Shown: piece by piece, positions 1-12,880 of the stretch
Layout of the letters: each line of letters opens with the position of its first letter
Position numbering within the stretch: position 1 is the first letter of the stretch
Source of the DNA: Hexactinellida sp. DTS-2022
Lineage: Eukaryota > Porifera > Hexactinellida
Length of the DNA: 64,000 nt
NCBI GenBank assembly: GCA_028753945.1
Contig: JAPNXP010000003.1
Span: 1,488,001-1,552,000, forward strand
Direction: 5' to 3'
Position numbers and translations under genes: made by a program
Notes under the pieces: generated by a model
Databases searched by the model: none
Told to the model about the DNA's origin: nothing
Seen by the model: only the letters and a program-made list of their open reading frames with translations

Positions 1-3000
1 CTCAATTTACATTCTTTTAAGAGCCTAATATCGAGAAAAACCAATTTTTGTTGTGCAATGACTGTCAAAATACAAAAATGATAAATTCATGGTTTCAGGA
101 CGTTTCCAGTTGTTTCTTTTGATGATATGAAGTATTCAACGTCAAATGTGTCCTAAAAGTGCCACTGAAACAGCACTCACACAATTTACAATAACTTAAG
201 AGCCTAATATCGAGAAACACCAATTTTTGTGTGCAATGACAATAATAAACTCCCAAATTGATAAATTAATGGTTTAAGGACGTTTCAGTTGTTTTTTTGA
301 TGATATCAAGTATTTATCTTCAAAGGTGTCCTAACACTGCCGCTGAAACCCCCCTCACTCAATTTACATTCATTTAAGAGTTTAATTTCGAGAAAAACCA
401 ATTTTGTGACAAACAATGTCAAAAACAACTAAATTGATTAATTAATGGTTTAATGAAGTTTCCAGTTGTTTCTTTTGATGAAGATAATTATTTACAGTTA
501 AAGTGATCCTAACAGTGCCACTGAGAACTCCACTCATTCAATTTACATTCATTTAAGAGCCTAATAACGAGAAACAACAATTTTTGAGTGCAATGACTAT
601 CAAAAATTACCAAAATGATAAATGAATGGATCAAGGACGTTTGCAGTTGGTTCTTTTAATGATATGTATTAAGTATCATCAAAGGTGTCCTAACAGTGCC
701 ACTGAAACACATCTAACTCAATTTACATTCATTTAGGAGCATAATATCGAGAAAAACCAATTTTTGTGCGCAATGACTATCAAAAACTTCCAAATTGATA
801 AATTAATGGTTTAAGGAAGTTTCCAGTTGTTCTTTTGAAGATAAGAAGTATTTATCGTAAAAGGGGTCCTAACAGTGCCACTGAAACACATCAAACTCAA
901 TTTACATTTATTTAAGAGCATAATATCGAGAAAAACCAATTTTTGAGTGCAAAGACTCTCAAAAACTACCAAATTGATAAATTCATGGTTTCAGGACGTT
1001 TCCAGTTGTTTCTTTTGATGATGTGAAGTATTTATCTTTAAAGGCGTCCTAACAGTGCCACTGAAACACCATTCACTCAATTTACATTCATTTAAGAGCA
1101 TAATATCGAGAAACACCAATTTTGGAGTGCAATGACTGTCAAAAAATACAAAAATGATAAATTCATGGTTTCAGGACGTTTCCAGTTGTTACTTTCGATG
1201 ATATGAAGTATTTATCTTCAAATGTGTCCTAAAAGTGCCACTGAAACATTACTCACTCAATTTACATTAACTTAAGAGCCTAATATCGAGAAACACCAAT
1301 TTTTGGGTGCAATAACAATAAAAAACTCCCAAATTGATAAATTAATGGTTTAAGGACGTTTCCAGTTGTTTCTTTATGATGAAATGAAGTAAGTATCATT
1401 TAAGGTGTCCTAACAGTCCCACTGAAACACCGCTCAGTCAATTTACAATCATTTATGAGCCTAATATGGAGAAAAAACTATTTTGTGTGCAATGACTGTC
1501 AAAAAATACCAAATGATAAATTAATGGTTTCAGGGCGTTTCCAGTTGTTTCTATTGATGATGTGAAGTATTTATCATCTTATGTGTCCTAACAGTGCCAC
1601 TGAAACAGCACTCACTAAATTTACATTAACCTACGAGCCTAATTTCGAGAAACACCAATTTTTGTGTGCAATGACAATAATAAACTCCCAAATTGATAAA
1701 TTATTGGTTTAAGGACGTTTCATTAGTTTTTTTGATGATATCACGTATTTATCTTCAAAGGTGTCCTAACAGTGCCGCTGAAACCCCACTCACTCAATTT
1801 ACATTCATTTAAGAGTTTAATTTCGAGAGACACCAATTTTGTGACAAAGAATGTCAAAAACAACCAAATTGATTAATTAATGGTTTCAGGACGTTTCCAG
1901 TTGTTTCTATTGATGATGTGAAGTATTTATCATCTTATGTGTCCTAACAGTGCCAATGAAGCAGCACTCACTAAATTTACATTAACCTACGAGCCTAATT
2001 TCGAGAAACACCAATTTTTGTGTGCAATGACAATAATAAACTCCCAAATTGATAAATTATTGGTTTAAGGACGTTTCATTTGTTTTTTTGATGATATCAC
2101 GTATTTATCTTCAAAGGTGTCCTAACAGTGCCGCTGAAACCCCACTCACTCAATTTACATTCATTTAAGAGTTAAATTTCGAGACACACCAATTTTGTGA
2201 CAAAGAATGTCAAAAACAACCAAATTGATTAATTAATGGTTTCAGGACGTTTCCAGTTGTTTCTATTGATGATGTGAAGTATTTATCATCTTATGTGTCC
2301 TAACAGTGCCAATGAAGCAGCACTCACTAAATTTACATTAACCTACGAGACTAATTTCGAGAAACACCAATTTTTGTATGCAATGACAATAATAAACTCC
2401 CAAATTGAAAAATTAATGGTTTAAGGACGTTTCAGTTTTTTTTTTGATGATATCAAGTATTTATCTTCAAAGGCGTCCCAACAGTGCCACTGAGACACCA
2501 CTCACTCAATTTACATTCATTTAAGAGCCTAATATCGAGAAACACCAATTTTTGAGTGCAAAGACTGTCAAAAAATACAAAAATGATAAATTCATGGTTT
2601 CAGGACGTTTCCAGTTGTTTTTTTGATGATATGAATTAAGTATCATCAAAGGTGTCCTAACAGTGACACTGAAACTCCACTCACGCAATTTACATTCTTT
2701 CAAGAGACTAATATCGCGAAAAACCAATTTTTGTGTGCAATGACTGTCAAAATACAAAAATGATAAATTCATGGTTTCAGGACGTTTCCAGTTGTTTCTT
2801 TTGATGAAATGAAGTATTTAACATCAAATGTGTCCTAAAAGTGCCACTGAAACAGCACTCACACAATTTACATTAACTTAAGAGCCTAATATCGAGAAAC
2901 ACCAATTTTTGGGTGCAATAACAATAAAAAACTCCCAAATTGATAAATTAATGGTTTAAGGACGTTTCCAGTTGTTTCTTTTTGATGAAATGAAGTAAGT

Positions 3001-5661
3001 ATCATTTAAGGTGTCCTAACAGTGCCACTGAAACACCGCTCTGTCAATTTACATTCATTTACGAGCCTAATATCGAGAAAAAACAATTTGTGTCTGCAAT
3101 GACTGTCAAAAAATACAAAAATGAAAAATTAATGGTTTAAGGACGTTTCCAGTTGTTTCTTTTGATGAAATGAAGTAAGATCATCAAAGGCGTCCTAACA
3201 GTGCCACTGAGACACCACTCACTCAATTTACATTCATTTAAGAGCCTAATATCGAGAAACACCAATTTCTGTGTGCAATGAGTTTCAAAAAATACAAAAA
3301 TGATATATTCATGGTTTCAGGACGTTTCTAGTTGTTTCTTTTGATGAAATGAAGTATTTATCATCAAATGTGTCCTATTAGTGCCACTAGAACAGCACTC
3401 ACTCAATTTACATTAACTTAAGAGCATAATATCGAGAAACACCAATTTTTGTGTGCAATAACAATTAAAGACTCCCAAATTGATAAATTAATGGTTTAAG
3501 GACGTTTCCAGTTGTTTCTTTTAGATGAAATGAAGTAAGTATCATTTAAGGGCTCCTAACAGTGCCACTGAAATACCGCTCAGTCAATTATCATTCATTT
3601 ATGAGCCTAATATCGAGAAAAAACTATTTTGTGTGCAATGACTGTCAAAAACTACCAATTGATAAACTATTCGGTTTATGGACGTTTCACTAGTTTTTTT
3701 TTATGATATGAAGTATTTATCATCAAAGGTGTCCTAACAGTGCCACTGAAACCCCATTCACTCAATTTGCATTCATTTAAGAGCATTATATCGAGAAAAA
3801 CCAATTTTTGTGTGCAATGACTGTCAAAAACTACCAAATTGATTAATTATTTGTGAATGAAGTTTCCAGTTGTTTCTTTTGAAGATAAGAAGTATTTATC
3901 GTTAAAGGGGTCCTAACAGTGCCACTGAAACACACCTAACTCAATCTAAATTAATTTAAGAGCATAATATCGAGAAAAACCAATTTTTGTGCGCAATGAC
4001 TATCAAAAACTTCCAAATTGATAAATTAATGGTCTAAGGAAGTTTCCATTTGTTTATTTGAAGAAATGAAGTATTTATCTACAAAGGTGTCCTAACAGTG
4101 CCGCAGAAACCCCACTCACTCAATTTACAATCATTTAAGAGTTTCATATCGAGAAACACCAATTTTGAATGCAAAGACTGTCGAAAACTACCAAATTGTT
4201 TAATTAATGGTTTAATGAAGTTTCTAGTTGTTTCTTTTGATGATAAAAATTATTTATTTTTAAAGGGGTCCTGACAGTGCCACTGAAACTCCACACATTC
4301 AATTTACATTCATTTAAGAGCCTAATAACGAGAAACAACAATTTTTGTGTGCAATGACTATCAAAAATTACCAAAATGATAAATGAATGGTCCAAGGACG
4401 TTTCCAGTTGTTTCTCTTGATGATAAGAAGTATTTATCGTTAAAGGGGTCCTAATAGTGCCACTGAAACACACCTAACTCACCTACATTAATTTAAGAGC
4501 ATAATATCGAGAAACAACAATCTTTGTGTGCAATGACAATCAAAAACTGACAAATTGATAAATTAATGGTTTAAGGACGTTTCAGTTTTTTTTTTTGATG
4601 ATATGAAGTATTTATCTTCAAAGGTGTCCAAACAGTGCCGCTGAAACCCCACTCACTAAATTTACATTCATTTAAGAGTTTAATATCGAGAAACACCAAT
4701 TTTGTGAGCAAAGACTGTCAAAAACTACCAAATTGATTAATTAATGGTTTAATGAAGTTTCCAGTTGTTTCTTTTGATGATAAGAATTATTTATCGTTAA
4801 AGGGGTACTAACAGTGCCACTGAAACTCCACTCATTCAATTTACATTCATTTAAGAGAAAATAACGAGAAACAACAATTTAAGTGTGCAATGACTTTCAA
4901 AAATTACCAAAATGATAAATGAATGGTCCAAGGACGTTTCCAGTTGTTTCTTTTGATGATATGAAGTATTCATCGTTAAAGGGGTGCAAACAGTGCCACT
5001 GAAACTCCACTGACTCAATTTACATTTATTTAAGAGCCTAATATCGAGAAACACCAATTTTTGTGTGCAATAACAATCAAAAACTCCCAAATTGATAAAT
5101 TAATGGTTTAAGGACGTTTCCAGTTGTTTCTTTTGATGAAATGCAGTAAGTATCATCAAAGGTGTCCTAACAGTGCCACTGAAACACCGCACACTCAATT
5201 TACATTCATTTATGAGCCTAATATCGAGAAAAAACAATTTTTGTGTTCAATGACTATCAAAAAATACCAAAATGATAAATTAATGGTTTCAGGACGTTTC
5301 CTGTTGTTTCTTTTGATGATATGAAGTATTTATCACCTTATGTGTCATAACAGTGCCTCTGAAACAGCACTCACTAAATTTACATTAACTTAAGAGCCTA
5401 ATATCGAGAAAAACCAATTTTTGTTTGCAATGACTGTCAAAATCTACCAATTGATAAACTATTGGTTTTAGGACGTTTCAGTACTTTTTTTTTATGATAT
5501 GAAGTAGTTATCTTTAAAGGTCTCCTAACAGTAGCACTGAAACCCCATTCACTCAATTTGCATTCATTTAAGAGCATAATATCGAGAAAAACCATTTTTT
5601 GTGTGCAATGACTGTCAAAAACTACCAAATTGATTAATTAATGGTTTAATGAAGTTTCCAG
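1..5661 (+). repeat. 180-bp satellite array, block A (left part)
   Basis: Head-to-tail monomers of about 180 bp. Recurrent landmarks in order are GGACGTTTCCAGTTGTTTC, the dyad TTTGATGATA..TATCATCAAA, TCCTAACAGTGCCACTGAAA, CTCAATTTACATTCATTTAA, TAATATCGAGAAA, TGTGCAATGACTGTCAAAAA and CCAAATTGATAAATTAATGG. Strand '+' here means this orientation. Monomers are clearly diverged from each other by substitutions and 1-4 base indels. The array runs off the left window edge. Short open frames on the complementary strand carry a 60-residue periodic peptide because 180 is divisible by 3; I do not call them genes. Confidence 0.97.
1520..2400 (+). repeat. Dimeric higher-order repeat, 356-357 bp period
   Basis: A two-monomer unit repeats about 2.5 times. 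The variant dyad region GATGTGAAGTATTTATCATC followed by TTATGTGTCC recurs with starts near 1561, 1917 and 2274. Within each dimer the second monomer carries TTATTGGTTTAAGGACGTTTCATT. The copies are almost identical while neighbouring monomers are not, so this is a local recent tandem duplication. Confidence 0.85.
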
Positions 5662-6055
5662 GGGCCGTATTCACTAAGAAGTTAAGCACTAAGTTTGAAC
5701 TTAAGTCTTAAGTTCGAACTTAAGTCTTAAGTTCAAACTTAGTTAAGTTCCAACTTAAGTCGTATTCACTAAGAGTTAAGTTCAAACTTAAGTTCAAACT
5801 TAGTTAAGTTTGAACTTAAGTATGAACTTTTTTACTTTTAATTTTATTTCACTCAATTTCTATTCTCTTGGAGTTTGGAATCGGCCTCAAATAATAATAT
5901 AGTTAAATATACCTAAATATTTACATAAATATTTGTTGGCTACAATGTTTTGTGAATCTCTTATTTATTAAAGAATGGCTACATAATATGGCTATAGTTT
6001 GGAAGCAACCAATGCTGGACGATTCGCCTATTGACCCACTTATGGATGAACCAAT
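5662..6055 (+). repeat. Left terminal region of the Harbinger-like element
   Basis: The terminal inverted repeat and subterminal palindromes occupy about 5662-5830. The rest is AT-rich. An open frame of 27 codons starts at ATG 5988 (MAIVWKQPMLDDSPIDPLMD..., acidic) and runs into the minisatellite, where it stops at 6069-6071. It may be a remnant of a longer gene or chance; I cannot assign it. Confidence 0.55.
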
Positions 6056-6260
6056 TGTTCTCTATACATGAAACAGTAAAGTTCTCTATTATATGAAACA
6101 GTTAAGTTCTCTATACATGAAACAGTAAAGTTCTCTATATATGAAACAGTTAAGTTCTCTATATATGAAACAGTTAAGTTCTCTATACATGAAACAGTAA
6201 AGTTCTCTATACATGAAACAGTTAAGTTCTCTATATATGAAACAGTTAAGTTCTCTATTC
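6056..6260 (+). repeat. 24-25 bp minisatellite inside the Harbinger-like element
   Basis: About eight to nine tandem copies of a unit like GTTCTCTATATATGAAACAG plus TTAA. Starts of GTTCTCTAT are at 6056, 6081, 6106, 6130, 6154, 6178, 6202, 6226 and 6250. Units alternate between ATACATG/GTAAA and ATATATG/GTTAA variants. It lies about 130 bp upstream of the Myb-like start codon and may be the leader or an upstream intron of that gene. Confidence 0.93.
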
Positions 6261-6387
6261 ATATACAAAGTAGCTTTGATGCCAAAATAACAAATGCATA
6301 TAATTCCATTGAAGATTAATTTTCATGATCAATGTTTTTTCTCCCATTTGTATAAATTGCAGTTGAACAAAACCAATTCTAAACGGA

Positions 6388-7131
6388 ATGGAAAAATCCA
6401 GGAAGATAAATTGGACTAAGGAAGAAGAGTGCGCGCTCATTGGTGAAATTGAATCTGCTGGCGACTTATTGAGAGGTTCAGGAAACAGCGCTGACCTCAA
6501 TAAGAAGAAGAAGGAACTGTGGAAAACCATTACAGGCAAAGTAAACGCTGTATATGGAAATAATAGAGGGGTAGAAGACTTAAGAAAGAAATGAAATAAC
6601 CTGAAGTTAGCTTCCAAGTCAAAAGTTGATGCTAGCTTTAGGGAATCTAGAATAACCGGAGGGGGCTCAAACTCCGCTGGGATTGTCGAAGACGAAGATA
6701 TATTAATTTTAGCTGCAGATAGGAGTATAAATAACTCTGATAGAATTAGAGAGATGTTTGAGAACACCCCAGCTTTTATCGGAATCTCAGGTGCTGTCGA
6801 TAATTTCGTACCACCAGCAACAGCAACCAGCAGCGAACAGATTCCTCAGCTAGGTACTGTAGACGATACGTCAATTTTGTATGCTCCCGAAGAATCCAAC
6901 ATTAACGTTAATCGTAATGGGAAGAGAAGTAGGAAGCGAAGACGTGATCCAACAAATTATCTACGTACAACGGAGTCCCAGCAGCAGCCGGAAATGAAGG
7001 TAGCGGACTTACTCCCTTTACAGCAGGAAGTGCTGCTACAACAGATGGCTGTATTCGCAGCACAACTTAAGCTAATTGAAGAGCAGAGGGAGTACTACAG
7101 GCTGAAACGTCAGAAGCTGTTAGAAAAATAA
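6388..7131 (+). pseudogene. Myb/SANT-like (Zeste/NAIF1-type) DNA-binding protein, one nonsense codon
   Basis: One reading frame of 248 codons, broken only by TGA at 6592-6594, where related proteins have a conserved Trp (the context is ...DLRKK, stop, NNLKLASKSK). N-terminal residues ~5-80 form the Myb/SANT-like domain: NWTKEEECALIGEI is helix 1 with the first Trp, then ELWKTITGKVNAVYG, then the K-K-(W)-N-N-L-K recognition-helix motif. The middle is polar and holds a basic cluster (KRSRKRRRDP). The C-terminus (LQQEVLLQQMAVFAAQLK onward) is a predicted coiled coil. This layout matches the Myb-like accessory protein of Harbinger transposons, which in known systems carries the transposase to the nucleus and binds the ends. 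The start at 6388 lies 27 bases after an acceptor-like TTGCAG, so a 5' intron is possible. The single TGA means recent inactivation, or a sequencing error. Confidence 0.82.
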
Positions 7132-7450
7132 TTAAATTAGTTACTAGCTAGACTAGATAGTGTGCAGAAATATAACGATTTTACTTGTATTATGTCTGCC
7201 AAATTAGAGAGTAGCATAAAAGTATACTATTATTATTACGAATCCGAAGAAATTCTTAATTTAGTCTAATACAAAATTACTTAAGCAACCTCCCTAGCTT
7301 GCTTAAAGTTCGTACTTAAGTTCGAACTTAAGTACGAACTAAAATCTTAGTGAATAACAATCTTAGTGAATACGACTTAAGTTCGAACTTAGTACTTAAG
7401 TCTTAAGTTCGAACTTAAGTTCGAACTTAACTACTTAGTGAATACGGCCC
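7132..7450 (+). repeat. 3' flank and right terminal region of the Harbinger-like element
   Basis: About 150 bp of AT-rich 3' sequence follows the Myb-like gene, then subterminal palindromes of the AAGTTCGAACTTAAG type from about 7290 and the terminal CTTAGTGAATACGGCCC. Extra end-like copies (CTTAGTGAATAAC at 7346 and CTTAGTGAATACG at 7362) lie inside the true end. I see no canonical AATAAA. Confidence 0.75.
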
Positions 7451-10400
7451 CAGTTGTTTCCATTGATGATAAGAATTATTTATCGTTAAAGGGGTCCTAA
7501 AAGTGCCACTGAAACTCCACTCATTCAATTTACATTCATTTAAGAGCCTAATAACGAGAAACAACAATTTTTGTGTGCAATGACTATCAAAAATTACCAA
7601 AATGATAAATGATTGGACCAAGGACGTTTCCAGTTGTTTCCTTTGAAGATAAGAAGTATTTATCGTTAAAGGGGTCCTAACAGTGCCACTGAAACACACC
7701 TACTTCAATCTACATTAATTTAAGAGCATAATATCGAGAAAAACCAATTTTTGTGCGCAATGACTATCAAAAACTTCCAAATTGATAAATTAATGGTCTA
7801 AGGAAGTTTCCATTTGTTTATTTGAAGATATGAAGTATTTATCTACAAAGGTGTCCTAACAGTGCCGCTGAAACCCCACTCACTCAATTTACAATCATTT
7901 AAGAGTTTAATATCGAGAAACACCAATTTTGAATGCAAAGACTGTCGAAAACTACCAAATTGATTAATTAATGGTTTAATGAAGTTTCCGGTTGTTTCTT
8001 TTGATGATAAGAATTATTTATCGTTAAAGGGGTCCTAACAGCGCCACTGAAACTCCACACATTCAATTTACATTCATTTAAGAGCCTAATAACGAGAAAC
8101 AACAATTTTTGTGTGCAATGACTATCAAAAATTTCCAAAATGGTAAATGAATGGTCCAAGGACGTTTCCAGTTGTTTCTTTTGATGATATGTAGTATTTA
8201 TCGTTAAAGGGGTCCTAACAGTGCCACTGAAACTCCACTCTCTCAATTTACATTCATTTAAGAGCCTAATATCGAGAAAACCAATTTTTGTGTGCAATGA
8301 CTGTCAAAAATACCAAAATGATAAATGAATGGTAAAAGGACGTTTCCAGTTGTTTCTTTTGATGATAAGAAGTATTTATCGTTAAAGGGGACCTAACAGT
8401 GCCACTGAAACACACCTAACTCAATCTACATTAATTTAAGAGCATAATATAGAGAAAAACCAATTTTTGTGCGCAATGACTGTCAAAAACTTCCAAATTG
8501 ATAAATTAATGGTCTAAGGAAGTTTCCATTTGTTTCTTTTGAAGATAAGAAGTATTTCTCGTAAAAGGGGTGCTAACAGTGCCACTGAAACAGCACTCAC
8601 TCAATTTAGATTAACTTAAGTGCCTAATATCGAGAAACAACAATCTTTGTGTGCAATGACAATCAAAAACTCACAAATTGATCAATTAATGGTTTAAGGA
8701 CGTTTCAGTTTTTTTTTTTGATGATATGAAGTATTTATCTTCAAAGGTGTCCTAACAGTGCCGCAGAAACCCCACTCACTCAATTTACATTCATTTAAGA
8801 GTTTAATATCGAGAAACACCAATTTTATGAGCAAAGACTGTCAAAAACTACCAAATTGATTAATTAATGGTTTAATGAAGTTTCCAGTTGTTGCTTTTGA
8901 TGATAAGAAATATTTATCGTTAAAGGGATCCTAACAGTGCCACTGAAACCCCACTCACTCAATTTACAATCATTTAATAGAAAATAACGAGAAACAACAA
9001 TTTAAGTGTGCAATGACTTTCAAAAATTTCCTAAATGATAAATGAATGGTCCAAGGACGTTTCCAGTTGTTTCTTTTGATGATATGAAGTATTCATCGTT
9101 AAAGGGGTGCAAACAGTGCCACTGAAACTCCACTGACTCAATTTACATTCATTTATGAGCCTAATATCGAGAAACACCAATTTTTGTGTGCAATAACAAT
9201 CAAAAACTCCCAAAATGATAAATGAATGGTCCTAGGACGTTTCCAGTTGTTTCTTTTGATGATATGAAGTATTTATCATCAAATGTGTCTAAAAGTTCCA
9301 CTGAAACAGCACTCTCTCAATTTACATTAACCTAAGAGCCTAAGATCGAGAAACACCAATTTATGCGTGCAATAACCATAAAAAACTACCAAATTGATAA
9401 ATTAATAGTTTCAGGACTTTTCCAGTAGTTTCTTTTGATGTATTGAATTAAGATAATCAAAGGTGTCCAAAAGGTGCCACTGAAATTAAAGTCACTCAAT
9501 GTACATTCATTTAAGCGCATAATACCGAGAAAAACCAATTTTACTGTGCAATGACCGTCAAAAACTACCAAAATATAAATGAATGTTTTAAGGACGTTAC
9601 CAGATGTATCTTTGAAGATATGAAGTATTTATCATCAAAAGTGTCCTAACGGCGGCTCTGAAACACAACTCACTCAATTTGAATTCATTTAAGGTCTTAA
9701 GAGCCTAATATCGAGAAAAATGAATTTTTGTGTGCAATGACTGTCAAAAATATCCAAAATGATAAATGAATGGTCTAAGGACGAGTCCAGTTGTTTCTTT
9801 TGAAGATAAGAAGTATTTATCGTTAAAGAGGTCCTAACAGTGCCACTGAAACTCCAATCACTCAATCTACATTCATTTAAGAGCCTAATATCGAGAAAAA
9901 CCAATTTTTGTGTGCAATGACTGTCAAAGATTTCCAAAATGATAAATGAATGGTTTAAGGAAGAGTCCAGTTGTTTCTTTTGATGATATAAAGTATTTAT
10001 CGTTAAAGGGGTCCTAACAGTGCCACTGAAACAAACCTAACTCAATTTAAATTCATTTAAGAGCATAATATCGAGAAAAACCAATTTTATGAGCAATGAC
10101 TATCAAAAACTTCCAAATTGATAAATTAATGGTTTAAGGAAGTTTCCAGTTGTTTCTTTTGAAGATAAGAAGTATTTATTGTAAAAGGGGTGCAAACAGT
10201 GCCACTGAAACTCCACTCACTCAATTTAAATTCATTTAAGAGCCTAATATCGAGAAACACCAATTTTTGTATGCAATGACCTTCAAAAAATGCAAAAATG
10301 ATAAATTTATGTTTTCAGCACGTTTCCAGTTGTTTCCTTTAATGATATGAAGTATTTATCATCAAAGGTGTCCAAACAGTGCCGCTGAAATCCCATTCAC

Positions 10401-12860
10401 TCTATTTACATTCATTTAAGAGCTTAATATCGTGAAACACCAATTTTGTGTGCAATGACAATCAAAAACTACCAAATTGATTAATTAATTGTTTAAGGAC
10501 TTTTCCAGTTGTTTCTTTTGATGATATGAAGTATTTATAATCAAAAGTGTCCTTACAGTGCCGCTGAAACACCATTACTCAATATATACATTCATTTAAG
10601 AGCCTAATATCGAAAAAAACCAATCTTTGTGTGCAATGAATATCAAAAACTCACAAATTGATAAATTAAAGGTTTAAGTACATTTCCCGTTGTTTCTTTT
10701 GATAATATGAAGTAAGTATCATCAAAGGTGTTCTAACAGTGCCACTGAAACAGCACTCACTCAATTTAAATTAACTTAAGTGCCTAATATCGAGAAACAC
10801 CAATTTTTGTGTGCAATAACAATAAAAAACTCCCAAATTGATAAATTAATGGTTTGAGGACGTTTCAGTTGTTTTTTTTTATTATATGAAGTATTTATCG
10901 TTAAAGGGTCCTAACAGTGCCACTGAAACTCCACTCACTCCAGTTACATTCATTTAAGAGCCTAATATCGAGAAACACCAATTTTTGTGTGCAATGACTG
11001 TCAGAAATTACCAAAATGATAAATGAATGGTCTAAAGACGTTTCCAGTTGTTTCTTTTGATGATATGAAGAATCTATCGTTAACGGGGTCCTAACAGTGC
11101 CACTGAAACATATCTAAATCAATTAACATTCATTTAAGAGCATAATATCGAGAAACACCAATCTTTGTGTGCAATGAATATCAAAAATTCACAAATTGAT
11201 AAATTAATGGTTTAAGTACGTTTCCCGATGTTTCTTTTGATGATATGAAGTAAGTATCATCAAAGGTGTCCTTACAGTGCCACTGAAACACCACTCACTC
11301 AATTTACATTCATTTAATGGCCTAATATCGCGACAAAGCAATTTTTGTGGCAATGACCTTCAAAAAATACAAAAATGATAAATTAATGTTTTCAGCACGT
11401 TTCCAGTTGTTTCCTTTGATGATATGAAGTATTTATCATCAAAGCTGTCCAAACAGTGCCGCTGAAATCCCATTCACTCAATTTACTTTCATTTAAGAGC
11501 TTAATATCGTGAAACACCAATTTTGTGTGCAATGACAGTCAAAAGCTCCCAAATTGATAAATTAATGGTTTAAGGACGTTTCAGTTGTTTTTTTTGATGA
11601 TATGAAGTATTTATCGTTAAAGCGCTCCTAACAGTGCTACTGAAACTCCACTCATTCAATTTACATTCATTGAAGAGAAAATAACGAGAAACAACAATTT
11701 AAGCGTGCAATGACTTTCAAAAATTACCAAAATGATAAATGAATGGTCCAAGGACTTTTCCAGTTGTTTCTTTTGATGATATGAAGTATTTATCGTTAAA
11801 GGGTCCAAACAGTGCCACTGAAACTCCACTCACTCCAGTTACATTCATTTAAGAGCCTAATATCGAGAAAATCCAATTTTTGTGTGCAATGACTGTCAGA
11901 TATTACCAAAATGATAAATGAATGGTCTAAGGACGTTTCCAGTTGTTTCCTTTGATGATATGAAGTAAGTATCATCAAAGGTGTCCTTACAGTGCCACTG
12001 AAACACCACTCACTCAATTTAAATTCATTTAATGTCTTAATATCGCGACAAAGCATTTTTTGTGGCAATGACCTCCAAAAAATACAAAAATGATAATTAA
12101 TGTTTTCAGGACGTTTCCAGTTGTTTCCTTTGATGATATGAAGTATTTATCATCGAAGGTTTCCAAACAGTCCCGCTGAAATCCCACTCACTCAATTTAC
12201 ATTCAGTAAAGAGCTTAATATCGTGAAACACCAATTTTGTGTGCAATGACAGTCAAAAACTACCAAATTGATTAATTAATGGTTTAAGGACGTTTCCAGG
12301 TGTATATTTTGATTATATGAAGTATATAATCAAAAGTGTCCTTACAGTTCTGCTGAAACACCATTACATAATATATACATTCATTTAAGAGCCTAATATC
12401 GAAAAAAACCAATCTTTGTGTGCAATGAATATCAAAAACTCACAAATTGATAAATTATTGGTTTAAGGACGTTTCCTGTTGAATCTTTTTATTATTTGTA
12501 ATATTTATCATCAAAGGTGTTCTAACAGTGCCACTGAAACAGTACTCACTCAATTTACATTAACTTAAGTGCCAAATATCGAGAAACACCAATTTTTGTG
12601 TGCAATAACAATAGAAAACTCCCAAATTGATAAATTAATGGTTTAAGGACTTTTCAGTTGTTTTTTTTGATGATATGAAGTATTTATCGTCAAAGGGTTC
12701 TAACAGTGCCACTGAAACTCCACTCACTCAATTTACATTAATTTAAGAGCCTAATATCGAGAAACACCAATTTTTGTGTGCAATGACTATCAAAGATTAT
12801 CAAAATGATAAATTAATGGTTTATGGACGTTTCCAGTTGTGTATTTTGATGATAAGAAGT
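7451..12860 (+). repeat. 180-bp satellite array, block A (right part)
   Basis: Resumes within the interrupted monomer at CAGTTGTTTCC and continues in the same orientation for about 30 monomers. Part of it is an older segmental copy of the left part: about 3,960-4,480 matches about 7,725-8,300 closely (shared GTGCGCAATGACTATC, GGTCTAAGGAAGTTTCCATT and GAATGCAAAGACTGTCG variants). Block A ends at an orientation switch near 12,860. Confidence 0.96.
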
Positions 12861-12880
12861 ATTACATAAAATAAAAAGAT
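12841..12880. repeat. Satellite orientation switch 1 (A to B), at the monomer dyad
   Basis: The forward monomer reads GTATTTTGATGATAAGAAGT up to about 12,860. The next bases are the reverse complement of the same half of the monomer (ATTACATA..AATAAAAAGATTCAACAGG, compare 13,751-13,782). The left half of the dyad is joined to its own inverse, and the right half (TTATCATCAAAGGTGTCC) is missing at this point. Confidence 0.9.

Larger units (their letters stand above)
5662..7450 (+). mobile_element. PIF/Harbinger-like DNA transposon carrying only a Myb-like gene
   Basis: A 1,789-bp insertion interrupts one satellite monomer. It starts GGGCCGTATTCACTAAG and ends with the inverse CTTAGTGAATACGGCCC. 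The uninterrupted satellite reads TTTCCAGTTGTT; here CAG is present on both sides (5659-5661 and 7451-7453), giving a 3-bp target-site duplication. Inside both ends lie ~150 bp of short palindromes built on AAGTTCGAACTTAAG, plus an inner copy of the end motif (5761-5773 and 7362-7374). A 3-bp duplication, GGG/GGCC ends and a Myb/SANT-like protein fit the PIF/Harbinger superfamily. No DDE transposase of useful length is visible, so it would depend on a transposase from elsewhere. The Harbinger assignment is by structure, not by a database match. Confidence 0.8.

Noticed and set aside
6255-6767. 170-codon open frame on the minus strand
   Set aside because: Antisense shadow of the Myb/SANT-like frame, which has clear domain structure on the plus strand.
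1-12860. Open frames on the minus strand of block A (and block C)
   Set aside because: Same satellite peptide as in block B, on the corresponding strand of the monomer; not genes.
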